Origin: Conus ventricosus
Lineage: Eukaryota > Mollusca > Gastropoda > Neogastropoda > Conidae
NCBI GenBank assembly: GCA_018398815.1
Contig: CM031604.1
Span: 54,268,557-54,332,556 of the forward strand
Length of the DNA stretch: 64,000 nt
Direction of reading: 5' to 3'
Shown here: piece by piece, positions 12,500 through 24,166 of the stretch
Position numbering within the stretch: the first letter of the stretch is position 1
Layout of the letters: each line of letters opens with the position of its first letter
Made by a program: the position numbers and the translations under genes
Notes under the pieces: generated by a model
The model's input: the letters and a program-made list of their open reading frames with translations, nothing else
What the model was told of the DNA's origin: nothing
Database searches by the model: none

Positions 12500-13170
12500 G
12501 TCTGAGAAACTCGCTGCAGGGGAACTCAAAAGTATCCCCACAAGATGATTCTTTTGACAGCTTTTTCCCCCCCTATAAAAACCAAAGCAGTCGAGCTCTG
12601 GTTTCTAATTTTGTGAGGACAGCAATCTGCTTCCTCAACTTTCTGTTTTCTGTCTTGGTCCTCCTCAATCGGGCCATCAGAAGCGCATCCATCCGTCTTC
12701 GTCGCCGTTACGCTGAAAACCAAGACCCGTTTTCCATCGGATACATTTGGTGAACTTGCTTCATTGTAAATTGAACTGGAAAAACAACTAGAATCGTATT
12801 AAAACAAATCGGTTCAGAGTAAGGCGACTGCGGGCGAAACCATTTGATAAACATTCGGCATCGTATCCGCTAAACATAAACGAACGAATCACAAGACAAA
12901 AACACATTATTTAGTCTTTCGATTTGTTTGTTCGTGTGTACTTTAATTCTTCTTAAAGATTTGCACTAAACCCAGTTTTCCTTTCAAAACAAAAAATGGT
13001 GTTCCCGTTTTACAATTTAGGAACGGCTGCCAATCTGAAAATGTTTTTGAACTCTGCATTTGACATGAGTCATTGAATGTGAAATTTTTCGTGTCCTCTT
13101 CGACTGCAACACCAAACAACCCACACGATCCAAGAGAAGGAACTCAATTCAGTATTGACTACAAGAACAA
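12500..13170 (-). repeat. Dispersed repeat R2, copy 2
   Basis: Inverted partner of 20-700. Shared blocks include the TCGAGCTCTGGTTTCTAATT area at about 12590 and ATCTGAAAATGTTTTTGAAC at about 13033. Indels make every open frame in it fortuitous. Confidence 0.7.
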
Positions 13171-13869
13171 CAATTTCCATTTCACCCACTGCCTCTACCA
13201 CTGTTATTACACACATGAATTTGAAGCAAAAATAAATAAACGAATTTTAACATGAAAGAAGTGTCAACGAGTGGTGCTAATCGCGAGGCTTTTGGCCACA
13301 GAATTCGGAGGAGGCGGAGAGGACCTCACACTGCCTGCTAGGGATGGAAGAAGATGAACGAGGTGTCTGAATGAAGCAGCCTCGAAAAGTTACCCAAACA
13401 CAAGTGATAAACTGTTCCAGTTTCCAAAATGTTGACACATCCCAAGTTTTGTCTGTTGCAATTTCTTCAGTCATAACGAAACCTATGCGATTCAAAGTGG
13501 AATTTCACCGACTTGTACAAAGACGCAAGATATCATGCAAGAGCAAATCCGTCGGCTTAAACACGTTAAATGGTCACAATTCCCAAGAGATCATCCGCGT
13601 CTATAACAAAACTCATGCGAACAAATGTAAACTGTTGAGCAGTAGTTTTTGCCAGCTTGCCTTTGCTGCTTTCACAAAATGTCACTGCTTTTAATAAGAA
13701 AAGCAGTGCTCAGTGTCATTGAGCTCTGAACTAGGAGGGTACACAGAAAGCTTAGAAATGGACGCGCAAAAAGTGTCGCACTGAAAATATCTTATGATCC
13801 CCCCCCCCCCCGCCCCCCTCCCCCCGCCCCCTCCCCCTCTCCCACTCCCAGCCCTACGTTCCATTTTTC
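13171..13869. other. Unassigned stretch
   Basis: No gene or known repeat is recognised. A C-rich tract (C runs broken by G and T) occupies about 13799-13845. Confidence 0.4.
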
Positions 13870-14118
13870 AGTCCATGTCATTCCGTTATCTTTGTTATAA
13901 TAAATTTTGGAGCTAATTTTTCAAGTTTCCCTTTTGATATTCCCTTTAGATTTTGTGATAATCAGGAGCTGCTTTTTTTTCTCTTAGTTTCCCTTTGGTC
14001 CTGCTTATCTGTTAAATCAAAACCCAGCCGAATACACAGGTAGGACCTCGTTTTCAGGGCCGTCACTAGACTGGGCAAAACAAATCTGATCCTGAACAAC
14101 AAACATAATATTATTCCT

Positions 14119-14119
<1 letters not shown>

Positions 14120-14183
<64 letters not shown>

Positions 14184-14261
14184 CACAGTGATGACAGACA
14201 ACACAACAAGTTGTACGTATTTTTCTTGACGTTTCGGCAATCTTGCCTTCCTCAGAGAAAC

Positions 14262-14342
<81 letters not shown>

Positions 14343-14345
14343 TAT
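14120..14345. repeat. Two (TA)n arrays around an 88-bp insert
   Basis: (TA)n occupies about 14120-14179 and 14268-14345. The insert contains the hammerhead-like relic described separately. Confidence 0.95.
14225..14262 (-). ncRNA. Hammerhead-like relic in (TA)n
   Basis: On the minus strand the order is CTGAGGA, hairpin GGCAA-ga-TTGCC, GAAAC, then GTC. This matches a hammerhead core with one substitution in CUGAUGA. The same layout, including an extra A before stem II, occurs at 5920-5945. It is likely a fragment of a Penelope-like pseudo-LTR. Confidence 0.4.
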
Positions 14346-14685
14346 TATACAATAAAACAAAAACCGACATCCTTTGGTCTCATAAAGATGAATTCTATTT
14401 AGGGCGTTACCTGTTCTAATTCGTTTGTTTCTTTAGTTAAAAAAAAGCTTAAAAACAACAACAAAAAATCGTTTTAAAATGGCACATACGGGCAAACACA
14501 AACGTGAGGGGAACCAGCTGGACAGGAGGTTTTCAGTATCAGTCATTGCAGCCTAGCTGACCACGCAGAGCCTTTTCAGGGCTGTCCGACTGGCACAAGA
14601 AAAAAATGTCACTCTACAAAATAAGTAAGACCAAAGAAACAAATATACGCTGTCATGACATCTCAGTGTTACAAACAGATCATCT

Positions 14686-14706
14686 GTCTGTCTGTCTGTC
14701 TGTCTG

Positions 14707-14797
<91 letters not shown>
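14686..14797. repeat. (CTGT)n-(TC)n-(TA)n compound microsatellite
   Basis: Three simple repeats follow each other and end exactly at the left boundary of the Penelope-like element. Confidence 0.95.
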
Positions 14798-14799
<2 letters not shown>

Positions 14800-15050
14800 G
14801 TCAATGATGTTAAAAAGGAAGGTTAAAACTCAAGGTTAAAGCTCGACAAATTTGTTTCTAGCGGCGTTGCGCTGTCATCAGGATGGTTTTTGTTTGCCCA
14901 CCGCCGATGTTATATAGCGTGTGGGCTCACGTTTGCGGTTGTTTGCACGTGCGGGTTGGCTGCACGTGTTTTTTGGGGCTTTCAGGTTTTTGTTTTGGAT
15001 GTGTTCACTAACAACGATTTCCATTTATGCCTGCAGTTGTTTACTATTTC
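14800..15050 (-). repeat. Left 250-bp inverted repeat (native 3' end of the PLE)
   Basis: Inverted match to 16345-16594. I saw one substitution, near 14841. Coding runs into it: the minus strand reads EIVNNCRHKWKSLL before a TGA at 14982-14984. Confidence 0.85.
14842..14892 (-). ncRNA. Hammerhead ribozyme motif in the PLE 3' region
   Basis: Minus strand: CTGATGA (14881-14875), a stem II AGCG-caacgc-CGCT, GAAAC (14858-14854), a palindromic stem III ACAAATTTGT and a GTC cleavage triplet (14847-14845). Stem I could form from C-G and T-A next to the core plus an AAAA/TTTT helix after an internal loop. The C-A opposition at the base of stem II is non-canonical. The motif is in sense orientation, about 100 nt after the stop codon. 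Minimal type I hammerheads are known in Penelope-like elements; activity here is untested. Confidence 0.65.
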
Positions 15051-16344
15051 TGTTTTGGTGTTTAAAGTTGCTAAGTGTGGTTTGCATAGTATTAACCATT
15101 TTTCAGTTAAACATAGGTTGCACCTTTTTGAAACATTGCTGTATGGTGATGCTCTTTTATGATTTTCCAGGATATATTGTAGCTTGTTTTTGCGTCTTTA
15201 AGTTTCCAGATATATTTGCTCAGTTCTGTTTGGTTTTTATATTTTTCTTTATTGAATGACTGTTTGTGGTTTGCATATCTGGTTTTGAAGTGGTTTTCAG
15301 TGATCCCTATGTATGTTTCTTTTTCATTTTCTGATGTTACAGTAGCCTGGTATACAATGTTGTTGTGGAGACATTTATTGTTTAGTGGGCACTGCTCCTT
15401 TCTCGTGCAATTGCAAGATTTCCTTTCTTCACCCTTCTTTGCTGTGTTGATTTTCATTTTGTTGGATGCGTCAATCAGGTTTTTGAGGTTGGGCATACAT
15501 GAGTACGATAGTTTGACAGTGTTTTTGTTAAATATTTTGGACAGTTTGTGCTCTTTTGGAAATGAAGTTGCTAGGATTTTGAAGAATTCTTTCCCTATGT
15601 TTGTTTTGAGTTTCCCGTCGTATGGGGGGTTATACCATATGATTTTTCTTTTCCTATTTTTCTTGCTTTTATTTGTGTTGTTGTCCGGGTTGTATTGTAG
15701 TTTGTAATTGTATCCACTTGTTTGTAGTGCCTCCTGGTATTCCACTGCTGCATTGTTGAACACTCTCTCATTGCATGAAAGGTTTGATAGTCTCTTGTTT
15801 ATGCCATGGGGTATGGTCTTTAATACAGATGGTGGATGGTTACTTTTGGTGTGTACATAAAGAGGTGTATCGTTGGGTTTCTTGTATGGTTTATATATAT
15901 GGTTGTTGAGATCCAGTGTTATGTCTAAGTAGTTCACTACCTTTTTGTTTGCTTCAATGGTGATCTTTAAGTTGTGGTTTTGGAAGATTTTGCATAGTTC
16001 TTTCTTCTTGTTTTCGATGGTTCTTGGGTTGTTTGTTAGTGCAGCAAGGCCATCGTCTCTGTACAGTCCGACTTGTTTTCCGAGTTTTTTCTTGATGTTG
16101 GACAGCATGAATAGTCCGACCAGTTCACATGTTTCTGCACCATCATATGAACCCATGGTTACGTCGAATGTTGAGTTTCTGTTGGTTTTCCTGATCCAGG
16201 TTTCATTTCTGCTGTGTAGTAATGTTTTCTTGGTGTGGAGAATGATTTCCATTTCTGACCCTGTTATGTCTGTGTGGTTACTGGCAAACTTCAGGGCTTT
16301 GGAGAGTAGTTCCTCATCTATGGATGGGTAAAAGTCTACTACGC
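14982..16344 (-). pseudogene. Penelope-like reverse transcriptase / GIY-YIG endonuclease, truncated
   Basis: The open frame 16474-15107 begins inside the inverted repeat; its first 43 residues are antisense to the PLE tail. Genuine PLE sequence starts at RT motif A, VVDFYPSI (residues 45-52). The catalytic YRDD is at 138-141. A Cys motif CxC-x5-C-x5-C (354-368) precedes a GIY-YIG domain with VYQA (374-377), TYIGIT (387-392), Arg399 and a conserved NQTELSKYIWKL block. A 1-nt insertion near 15120 throws the C-terminus out of frame. The next frame carries CNLCLTEKWLILC and continues to the TGA at 14982. The N-terminal RT fingers are missing. It is therefore non-autonomous now. Confidence 0.9.
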
Positions 16345-16594
16345 GAAATAGTAAACAACTGCAGGCATAAATGGAAATCGTTGTTAGTGAACACATCCAA
16401 AACAAAAACCTGAAAGCCCCAAAAAACACGTGCAGCCAACCCGCACGTGCAAACAACCGCAAACGTGAGCCCACACGCTATATAACATCGGCGGTGGGCA
16501 AACAAAAACCATCCTGATGACAGCGCAACGCCGCTAGAAACAAATTTGTCGAGTTTTAACCTTGAGTTTTAACCTTCCTTTTTAACATCATTGA
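16345..16594 (+). repeat. Right 250-bp inverted repeat (copied PLE 3' end)
   Basis: Near-identical inverted copy of 14800-15050, abutting the truncated 5' side of the element. Confidence 0.85.
16508..16556 (+). ncRNA. Second hammerhead motif, in the inverted arm
   Basis: Plus strand: CTGATGA (16514-16520), stem II AGCG/CGCT, GAAAC (16537-16541) and GTC (16548-16550). It is the mirror copy of the motif at 14842-14892 and antisense to the PLE gene. Confidence 0.6.
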
Positions 16595-16658
16595 CAAATG
16601 TTGCTCCCCAAGGGGTCGAGCACTTTTAAAATCATTTTAGGCTCTTTGGTTATATTCA

Positions 16659-16689
<31 letters not shown>

Positions 16690-16693
<4 letters not shown>

Positions 16694-17260
16694 CAGCATT
16701 ATATTGTTTGGTCAATCAGTGAGAGACTGCATCTCTTAGGAGATCCAAGTAAAGGTTGTTTTACACAATTCTTAGCCGCTGACAGCTGACAATGCTTGGG
16801 TCCTTGAACAGCAGAGCTGACCACTCAGACTGTTCCATATCTTTTGATCTCCCTTGCATTCTTGAATGGATCCTCAAGCATAGGCTCAATGATTGTCCCC
16901 TACATTTTATATTGTTTGCATAATGTTTTTTAGTTTTTCAGCAACTTTTTTCCTCTCCACACTTTCGTTTTTTTTCTTTTACTACCCTTGGCTGGCTGCT
17001 TTGGAAGTGCTGTTGGATTCTTTTGTGAATCCTTGGTGGTGAGAACACCGCAGAATTATGGATTGTGGTGTGTCTTTATTTGACGCCAAAGAGTACAGAG
17101 GTGGTCAGCTGTGTCTCCTCGAATACAATGATCCATAGAGCAATAGGCATAGATGCAGGCAACAGGAATGAATAGGTTTGTTTCGAAAAGGATTATAACA
17201 GTTTTCTCGGACAGGTAATGAAAAGTTTTCATTTACATGAAATATTTTCAGGATTGTATA
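16690..17260 (+). repeat. Dispersed repeat R3, copy 2 (uninterrupted)
   Basis: It aligns with 8960-9082 plus 11811-12150 and preserves the empty site of the 2.7-kb transposon near 16786. It also shares the GAGAACACC and CAGAATTATGGA blocks with 50585-50610. Confidence 0.75.
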
Positions 17261-17534
17261 TTGACTATTTTCAGCGTCAGCTTACATTAAAAAAAATTCT
17301 GTACAAATTTTATCTATCCAGTTATCATAAATGGAACATAGAAAGTGTAAATACAAAGAGAATGATATGCCATAAGTCAATGGAGAAAACTATTTCAAAA
17401 GCGCTTTTGGGACAGAGGAGTGGTCCACGAATGCTTAAAAAACTACGCGAAACCTGTGAACTCTAAACAAAAACAATACAAAGGTGGAGAGTCAAGGAAA
17501 GCAACAGAAAAGCAGTACTTACTGATGAGTAACT
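17261..17534. other. Unassigned AT-rich stretch
   Basis: No gene or repeat recognised. Confidence 0.35.
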
Positions 17535-17770
17535 TCTTGAACAAACTAGCTGACCGACGAGCACTCGGCCTTTTCAAGATTGTCCGACAGGCGCAGCACA
17601 AAAAAGCAGCATTTCCATTTGCAATCGAATTAAAACGGTTTTTAAGGCTAAAACCTTTCGTTTCAAGCGGGAGTTTTCAGCTGCCGCCCGTTTCAGCCTT
17701 CTATTGGTCCTTCGTCTCCCGCATCTTTTGACACTGAAAACCAACAAAGGAATGGAAAGCTGCAGAATTC
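17535..17770 (-). repeat. Divergent R1-R2 fragment
   Basis: 17535-17620 resembles the conserved R1 core (CTAGCTGACC, GCCTTTTCA, TGTCCGAC). 17660-17770 resembles R2 (TTTTCAGC, CACTGAAAACCAAC). It is the most diverged member seen. Confidence 0.55.
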
Positions 17771-19800
17771 AAGAGTAAAATAAATATATATATACAGTAT
17801 ATTTTTTATATGAATACATATTTACCCCAAACCCAAATGTTTTAACTTCATCAGATAAATTTGTTTTGAATACGAGCACATCATTCCTAACTAAATTCAC
17901 AGCAGAGAAAGAGATCCCACAGTGGGATGAAATGGCTCCATGACAGATCCTTGAGGGAAACATTTGGAACCTCCTGCCGATGAAACCGCCTTTTGCTCGT
18001 AAGTTGCAGGCTCCGACAGTGGAGGATACTCATGGGTAAAAGAGATGCCCCTTCTCCTATGATCTTTTACTAATCACGGATTCAGACACGGCCGCGGAGG
18101 GCATTCCAGACATGGCATCCGCTTGCTAAGAGGACAGTCACTGTTGGGCAGAGAGGGCAGGTCTCTGGAGAAGATGGATTGCCCCAGCGAGGCAGTGGGG
18201 TGATCTGACTGTCATTCATGATAAGGCTGTTTTCAGTCAAGCAGAAAATGGTGAAGAGGACCTGACAAAGACGATGAGACTGCGCTCCCTTAGTCATGAC
18301 GAAGCCTCAGAAGTTGTAGCAATCACCAGCCTCTTCAGGAAAACAGTGAGCGGGACATTTATTTATAGTGACCCGTCCCCTTGGGAAGCAGCCCCCTTGT
18401 TTTGCCGCAGCCCTGTGAGAGCTGAAAGGACCAACACAGTCTCCAAAGGGGGACTGGCACTGGTTGGTGGTCGTCATCACTGCAGCCTGCTGCTCATGAA
18501 CAAGTCCAGCCCTAGGGAGTACAGTGTCCCTGAAGATCACCGAGGTGTTGAAGTGTAACCTGGCTACACTGTCCACCGCAGCAGAAAATTGTCCTGTCCT
18601 GAAAGATCTGCGAAGATCTGCATGGCGGGATCTGAAAAAGGACCCTTCAAGGCGACCCTGTAAGCGTTCAGGCCATTTGCCTTGATGCGACAGGCCAGAA
18701 TCGTCCACCTCTGGCAATTCCTTGACAGCCTTACGGTTAAAACGGTCAAAGAGGACATCGCGTGCCGTGATATCCACAAAGGCACATTGGGCAAGGCAGT
18801 CCCATTCTACGTTCGTAAAACTGTTCGTCTAGCGACCACGACCGTCACTGACCGTGGTTGTTTGGTCTGTGACCGTTTCGTCAGTTTTGCATCGCAGTCA
18901 CTGGACCTAACACTCTGTCCATGTTGCTATTTGGGGCGAGACTTACTGCTACTGCCCTCCACCAAAGACAACGATTTGTGACACAGTAGGGCCACTTCTA
19001 ACACACACAGCCAGTTGAGGGGACAGACAGGGTTCGTCGCAGCATGAGCGACAACATCCCACGAGCAGTGGAAGACCGAAGTCGGTCCCCCAGTTATTCA
19101 GAAAGATGCTTGTGCGTCCGCGTGTAGTAGGGGTGGGAGAAGGGGGAGGAGGTTCCGGGGGGGGGGGGGGGGGGGGGTCGCAAAGACGCTCGTCCCAAAG
19201 TGGCAGGGAGGAAGAGGCGGGAGTGGGAGCAGTCCCTCCAGAGGCAGGAAGTCACTCCAATGTCGCCCAATGGAGGGCTCTGGTCAGAGGGGACACTGGG
19301 TGGGTCTGTGTGCGCAAACTGCACCTTACAGACCATGGGGTAATGGTCAATTCAGCATGCATACGTTGGGTGCCAGACCCATCCTGTTGCTTCGGCGGCA
19401 AGTGAATTCAAATCCATGCATTCGCATCAGACATGGAGCCGTACACCCAGTCGTATGGGGCTGGGACGTGATGGAATCGTAGGCCTTGAAGCGTCAACAA
19501 AAACTAGCCTTCCAGTCAAGTAATGGCGCACCCGTCACTAGATCGCGCACGCCCAGTGGATCACTCGACTGCGCAGACCCTCCGACCACGGTAAGGTTGG
19601 AGGGGAGGGGGGGGGGGGGGGGGTCTGTTAGGTCCCCAGTTGGAGTCACAAATAGGACTCCACTGGACCTGGGCCTTTTTGGGCCAGGGAGCTAGCGACA
19701 TAACCCTCAATATATTCTCACTGTGTGTATGTTGATATTTAATGTGTACTGTGTGTAACTCTCAGGGGAAAAAAGTGGGTTCCATGCCTTCCGCTGCACA
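17771..19800. other. GC-richer unassigned region
   Basis: 18000-19700 is richer in GC than its surroundings, with several 60-150 codon frames on both strands. The longest is 18777-18307 on the minus strand. None shows a domain or family motif, and frames overlap on both strands, so no gene is called. G runs lie at 19157-19178 and about 19607-19623. Confidence 0.35.
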
Positions 19801-19802
19801 GA

Positions 19803-20846
<1,044 letters not shown>

Positions 20847-21112
20847 TATTTCCTTTTCTTTCATCCATAATAATATATACTAAACATTACTATAAAATTT
20901 GAAAAACAAGCAACAATACATCAATATAATCAACAGTTACCAGGGCAGGGCACGCATTTATCATCATATAGATACAATGCTTCAATAAATCAAAAATATT
21001 AGGACATCAATCAGTTAGTGACAATGCATCAATAAAATCAGTGATCACAACATTCATTCATCATGATATAATTACAGTCATTAACAAAACCAATGTAACC
21101 ATATCTTTCAAT

Positions 21113-21117
<5 letters not shown>

Positions 21118-21152
<35 letters not shown>

Positions 21153-21456
21153 GAGAGAGAGTGAGCGAGAGAGGGGAGAGAGAGGGAGAGAGAGAGGGAG
21201 GGAGAGAGAGTGAGCGAGAGAGGGGGGAGAGAGATAGAGGGAGAGAGGGAGAGAGAGGGGGGAGAGAGAGGGAGAGAGAGAGAGAGGGAGGAAGAGAGAG
21301 GGGAGAGAGGGAGGGAGAGAGAGGAGGGGAGGAGAGAGAGAGAGAGGGAGGGAGAGAGAGAGAGGGTGGGAAGGAGAGAGAGAGAGGGTGGGAGGGGGAG
21401 AGAGAGAGAGGAGGGGGGGGGGGGGGGGGAGGGGAGGAGAAGGAGGGAGGTAGAGA
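21118..21456 (+). repeat. 340-bp near-pure purine tract
   Basis: GA dinucleotides interspersed with GGGAGG and GTGAGC variants, with only a handful of pyrimidines on the plus strand. Translations across it are low-complexity artefacts. Confidence 0.9.
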
Positions 21457-21612
21457 CAGAGTGTTTTCGTCCTTTTCCCCCCTCCTTTCACTGGAGCTTA
21501 TTTGGACTTTGTCGAGACTGAACTAAGAGAGGTAACTGATGCAGTTTGTGTTAGATTTAAGATGTTACTGAATTGTTTCCCCTAGATAGTAACTCCGCGC
21601 AAGGGGACCGGG
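21457..21612 (+). repeat. Dispersed repeat S1, copy 1
   Basis: It matches 38433-38550: both have TTTTCGTCC, GACTGAACTAAGA, GAATTGTTTCCC and a CTCCGCGC end. Both copies sit directly after a (GA)n tract. Confidence 0.7.
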
Positions 21613-22403
21613 TAGTGTTCGCCATCATGATTACTATATAAGCTTATTAGTATCGGCTAGCCATCGATTTCAATTTAAATAAACAAACAAAAGAAAAGGA
21701 AAAAGGAGATGGCGGAGAAATGGAAAGAGAGAATAGAAAAGTAGGGAATAGAGATGATCATACCCACAATAGATACAAAAATACTTCCTCGGAAAATGAC
21801 TTGATACCACCCTAAAAGTACAAGATGTTTCAACGGAGTGAAAACAAACAGTAAACTCTTTGCATAAAATATACGATTTTCGCTTTGTACAGCATAGCTA
21901 GCTTAAACATCCCGTATCTTGATATATCTAATGCTGAATTTATAAAGCACAGATAGGCCTGGTGACCTACTCGTTTTTGAGTGAACCAGTATTTTAGGAA
22001 GAAGAAGAACCCCTTATCTAAAAATGTACAATTGACGTGTTTGAATGGACAGTCTACGCACAAATATTTGATACAGTACTTCCAAAGGTGAAGGGGGATG
22101 AAATATGGATAATACATGAATAAAGCCAAACACAACTATATCAACTTATATATTTACTTGCAAATTCATTCACGCGTGTACTCGAAGTCCAGATAGCCTA
22201 GCACGAATGTGCTCATAAGAATGATACGTATGTATCTAAGGTAACTTGTCACACTCGGTGGTAACCAAACTTAATATCTAGGCGTCACATGAGTATGAAA
22301 CAAAACAAGAAAACACAGATTATATTTTCTTTTGAAATAAAACACGCGCGCAAGTAGGCTATGTCAGAGGAAGATTTACGTCTGCTCACTTTTTATCAGT
22401 TTA
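21613..22403. other. Unassigned stretch with a short repeat tail
   Basis: Nothing coding is seen. 21961-22009 is identical to 63141-63189 (CTGGTGACCTACTCGTTTTT through a GAA tail), probably the 3' end of a SINE or LINE. Confidence 0.45.
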
Positions 22404-22851
22404 GTTTCAAAGTGAGGTGACTTCAAGTTTCAAAGTGAGGTGACTTCAAGTTTCAAGTTTCAAAGTGAGGTGACTTCAAGTTTCAAGTTTCAAAGTGACG
22501 TGACTTCAAGTTTCAAAGTGAGGTGACTTCAAGTTTCAAAGTGACGTGACTTCAAGTTTCAAGTTTCAAAGTGAGGTGACTTCAAGTTTCAAAGTGACGT
22601 GACTTCAAGTTTCAAGTTTCAAAGTGACGTGACTTCAAGTTTCAAAGTGAGGTGACTTCAAGTTTCAAAGTGACGTGACTTCAAGTTTCAAGTTTCAAAG
22701 TGAGGTGACTTCAAGTTTCAAGTTTCAAAGTGAGGTGACTTCAAGTTTCAAGTTTCAAAGTGAGGTGACTTCAAGTTTCAAGTTTCAAAGTGAGGTGACT
22801 TCAAGTTTCAAGTTTCAAAGTGAGGTGACTTCAAGTTTCAAAGTGAGGTGA
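22404..22851. repeat. Minisatellite, 23- and 30-bp units
   Basis: The unit is TTTCAAAGTGAGGTGACTTC plus AAG, with or without an extra 7-bp TTTCAAG. Some units have GACGTGAC in place of GAGGTGAC. About 17 units. Confidence 0.95.
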
Positions 22852-22984
22852 ATGCAGATGGAAATTGACACACACACTTGAAAAAACAAAAATGCTATTC
22901 TGCCGAACGAAAGAAATAAACAAAGTACAGGAATAACGCAACCTCTGTGGTCTTCTTCAGCCAAGACAAACAACATTCAAAGAC

Positions 22985-23852
22985 CATGAACATGAAGGAA
23001 CACTCACTCAGCTCCTCCCCATGAACATGAAGGAACACTCACTCAGCTCCTCCCCATGAACATGAAGGAACACTCACTCAGCTCCTCCCCACGAACATGA
23101 AGGAACACTCACTCAGCTCCTCCCCATGAACATGAAGGAACACTCACTCAGCTCCTCCCCATGAACATGAAGGAACACTCACTCAGCTCCTCCCATGAAC
23201 ATGAAGGAACACTCACTCAGCTCCTCCCCATGAACATGAAGGAACACTCACTCAGCTCCTCCCCATGAACATGAAGGAACACTCACTCAGCTCCTCCCCA
23301 TGAACATGAAGGAACACTCACTCAGCTCCTCCCCATGAACATGAAGGAACACTCACTCAGCTCCTCCCATGAACATGAAGGAACACTCACTCAGCTCCTC
23401 CCCATGAACATGAAGGAACACCCACTCAGCTCCTCCCCATGAACATGAAGGAACACTCACTCAGCTCCTCCCCATGAACATGAAGGAACACTCACTCAGC
23501 TCCTCCCCATGAACATGAAGGAACACTCACTCAGCTCCTCCCATGAACATGAAGGAACACTCACTCAGCTCCTCCCCATGAACATGAAGGAACACTCACT
23601 CAGCTCCTCCCCATGAACATGAAGGAACACTCACTCAGCTCCTCCCCATGAACATGAAGGAACACTCACTCAGCTCCTCCCCATGAACATGAAGGAACAC
23701 TCACTCAGCTCCTCCCCATGAACATGAAGGAACACTCACTCAGCTCCTCCCATGAACATGAAGGAACACTCACTCAGCACCTCCCATGAACATGAAGGAA
23801 CACTCACTCAGCTCCTCCCCATGAACATGAAGGAACACTCACTCAGCACCTC
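22985..23852. repeat. 36-bp minisatellite, about 24 copies
   Basis: The unit starts CATGAACATGAAGGAACACT and ends GCTCCTCCCC. A 35-bp variant lacking one C recurs at intervals. Copies are nearly identical. Confidence 0.97.
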
Positions 23853-24001
23853 GAATCGTGCACGAAATGAGCGTGGAATACAAATGAGGCAGCTGTAAAG
23901 GAGACAAAGCGAGTTAAGTAATGATGAGGATGATGACGTCGACGAGGATGATAATAATAGTAAGAATAATAGTAATAGGAATGATAATGATGCAAATAAT
24001 A

Positions 24002-24041
<40 letters not shown>

Positions 24042-24114
24042 TTAATAATAATAATAATAGTGACAGAATTTTAATAGTAATAGTAATGATAATGATGCTA
24101 ATAATAATAATGAA

Positions 24115-24166
<52 letters not shown>

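Larger units (their letters stand above)
13870..14670 (-). repeat. Dispersed repeat R1, copy 3, interrupted by (TA)n and a PLE relic
   Basis: 13880-14100 pairs with 1600-1800, and 14365-14670 pairs with 1228-1560 and runs parallel to 8365-8700. Between the two halves lie (TA)n tracts and a short Penelope-like relic (14180-14267). Confidence 0.75.
14800..16594 (-). mobile_element. Penelope-like element, 5'-truncated, with inverted 3'-end copy
   Basis: The coding strand is minus. 14800-15050 is the element's own 3' end: the last codons, the stop at 14982 and a hammerhead motif. 16345-16594 is a nearly perfect inverted copy of that 250 bp, joined to the reverse transcriptase just upstream of motif A. 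(TA)n lies on both sides (14760-14797 and 16663-16690). Inverted terminal duplications, 5' truncation and TA-rich targets are known habits of Penelope-like elements. No target-site duplication was found. Confidence 0.85.

Noticed and set aside
18307..18777. 156-codon minus-strand frame in the GC-richer region
   Set aside because: No domain or motif, overlapping frames on the other strand, and no splice or start context.
22404..23852. CRISPR array
   Set aside because: Units are directly tandem with no unique spacers, in an animal genome; these are minisatellites.
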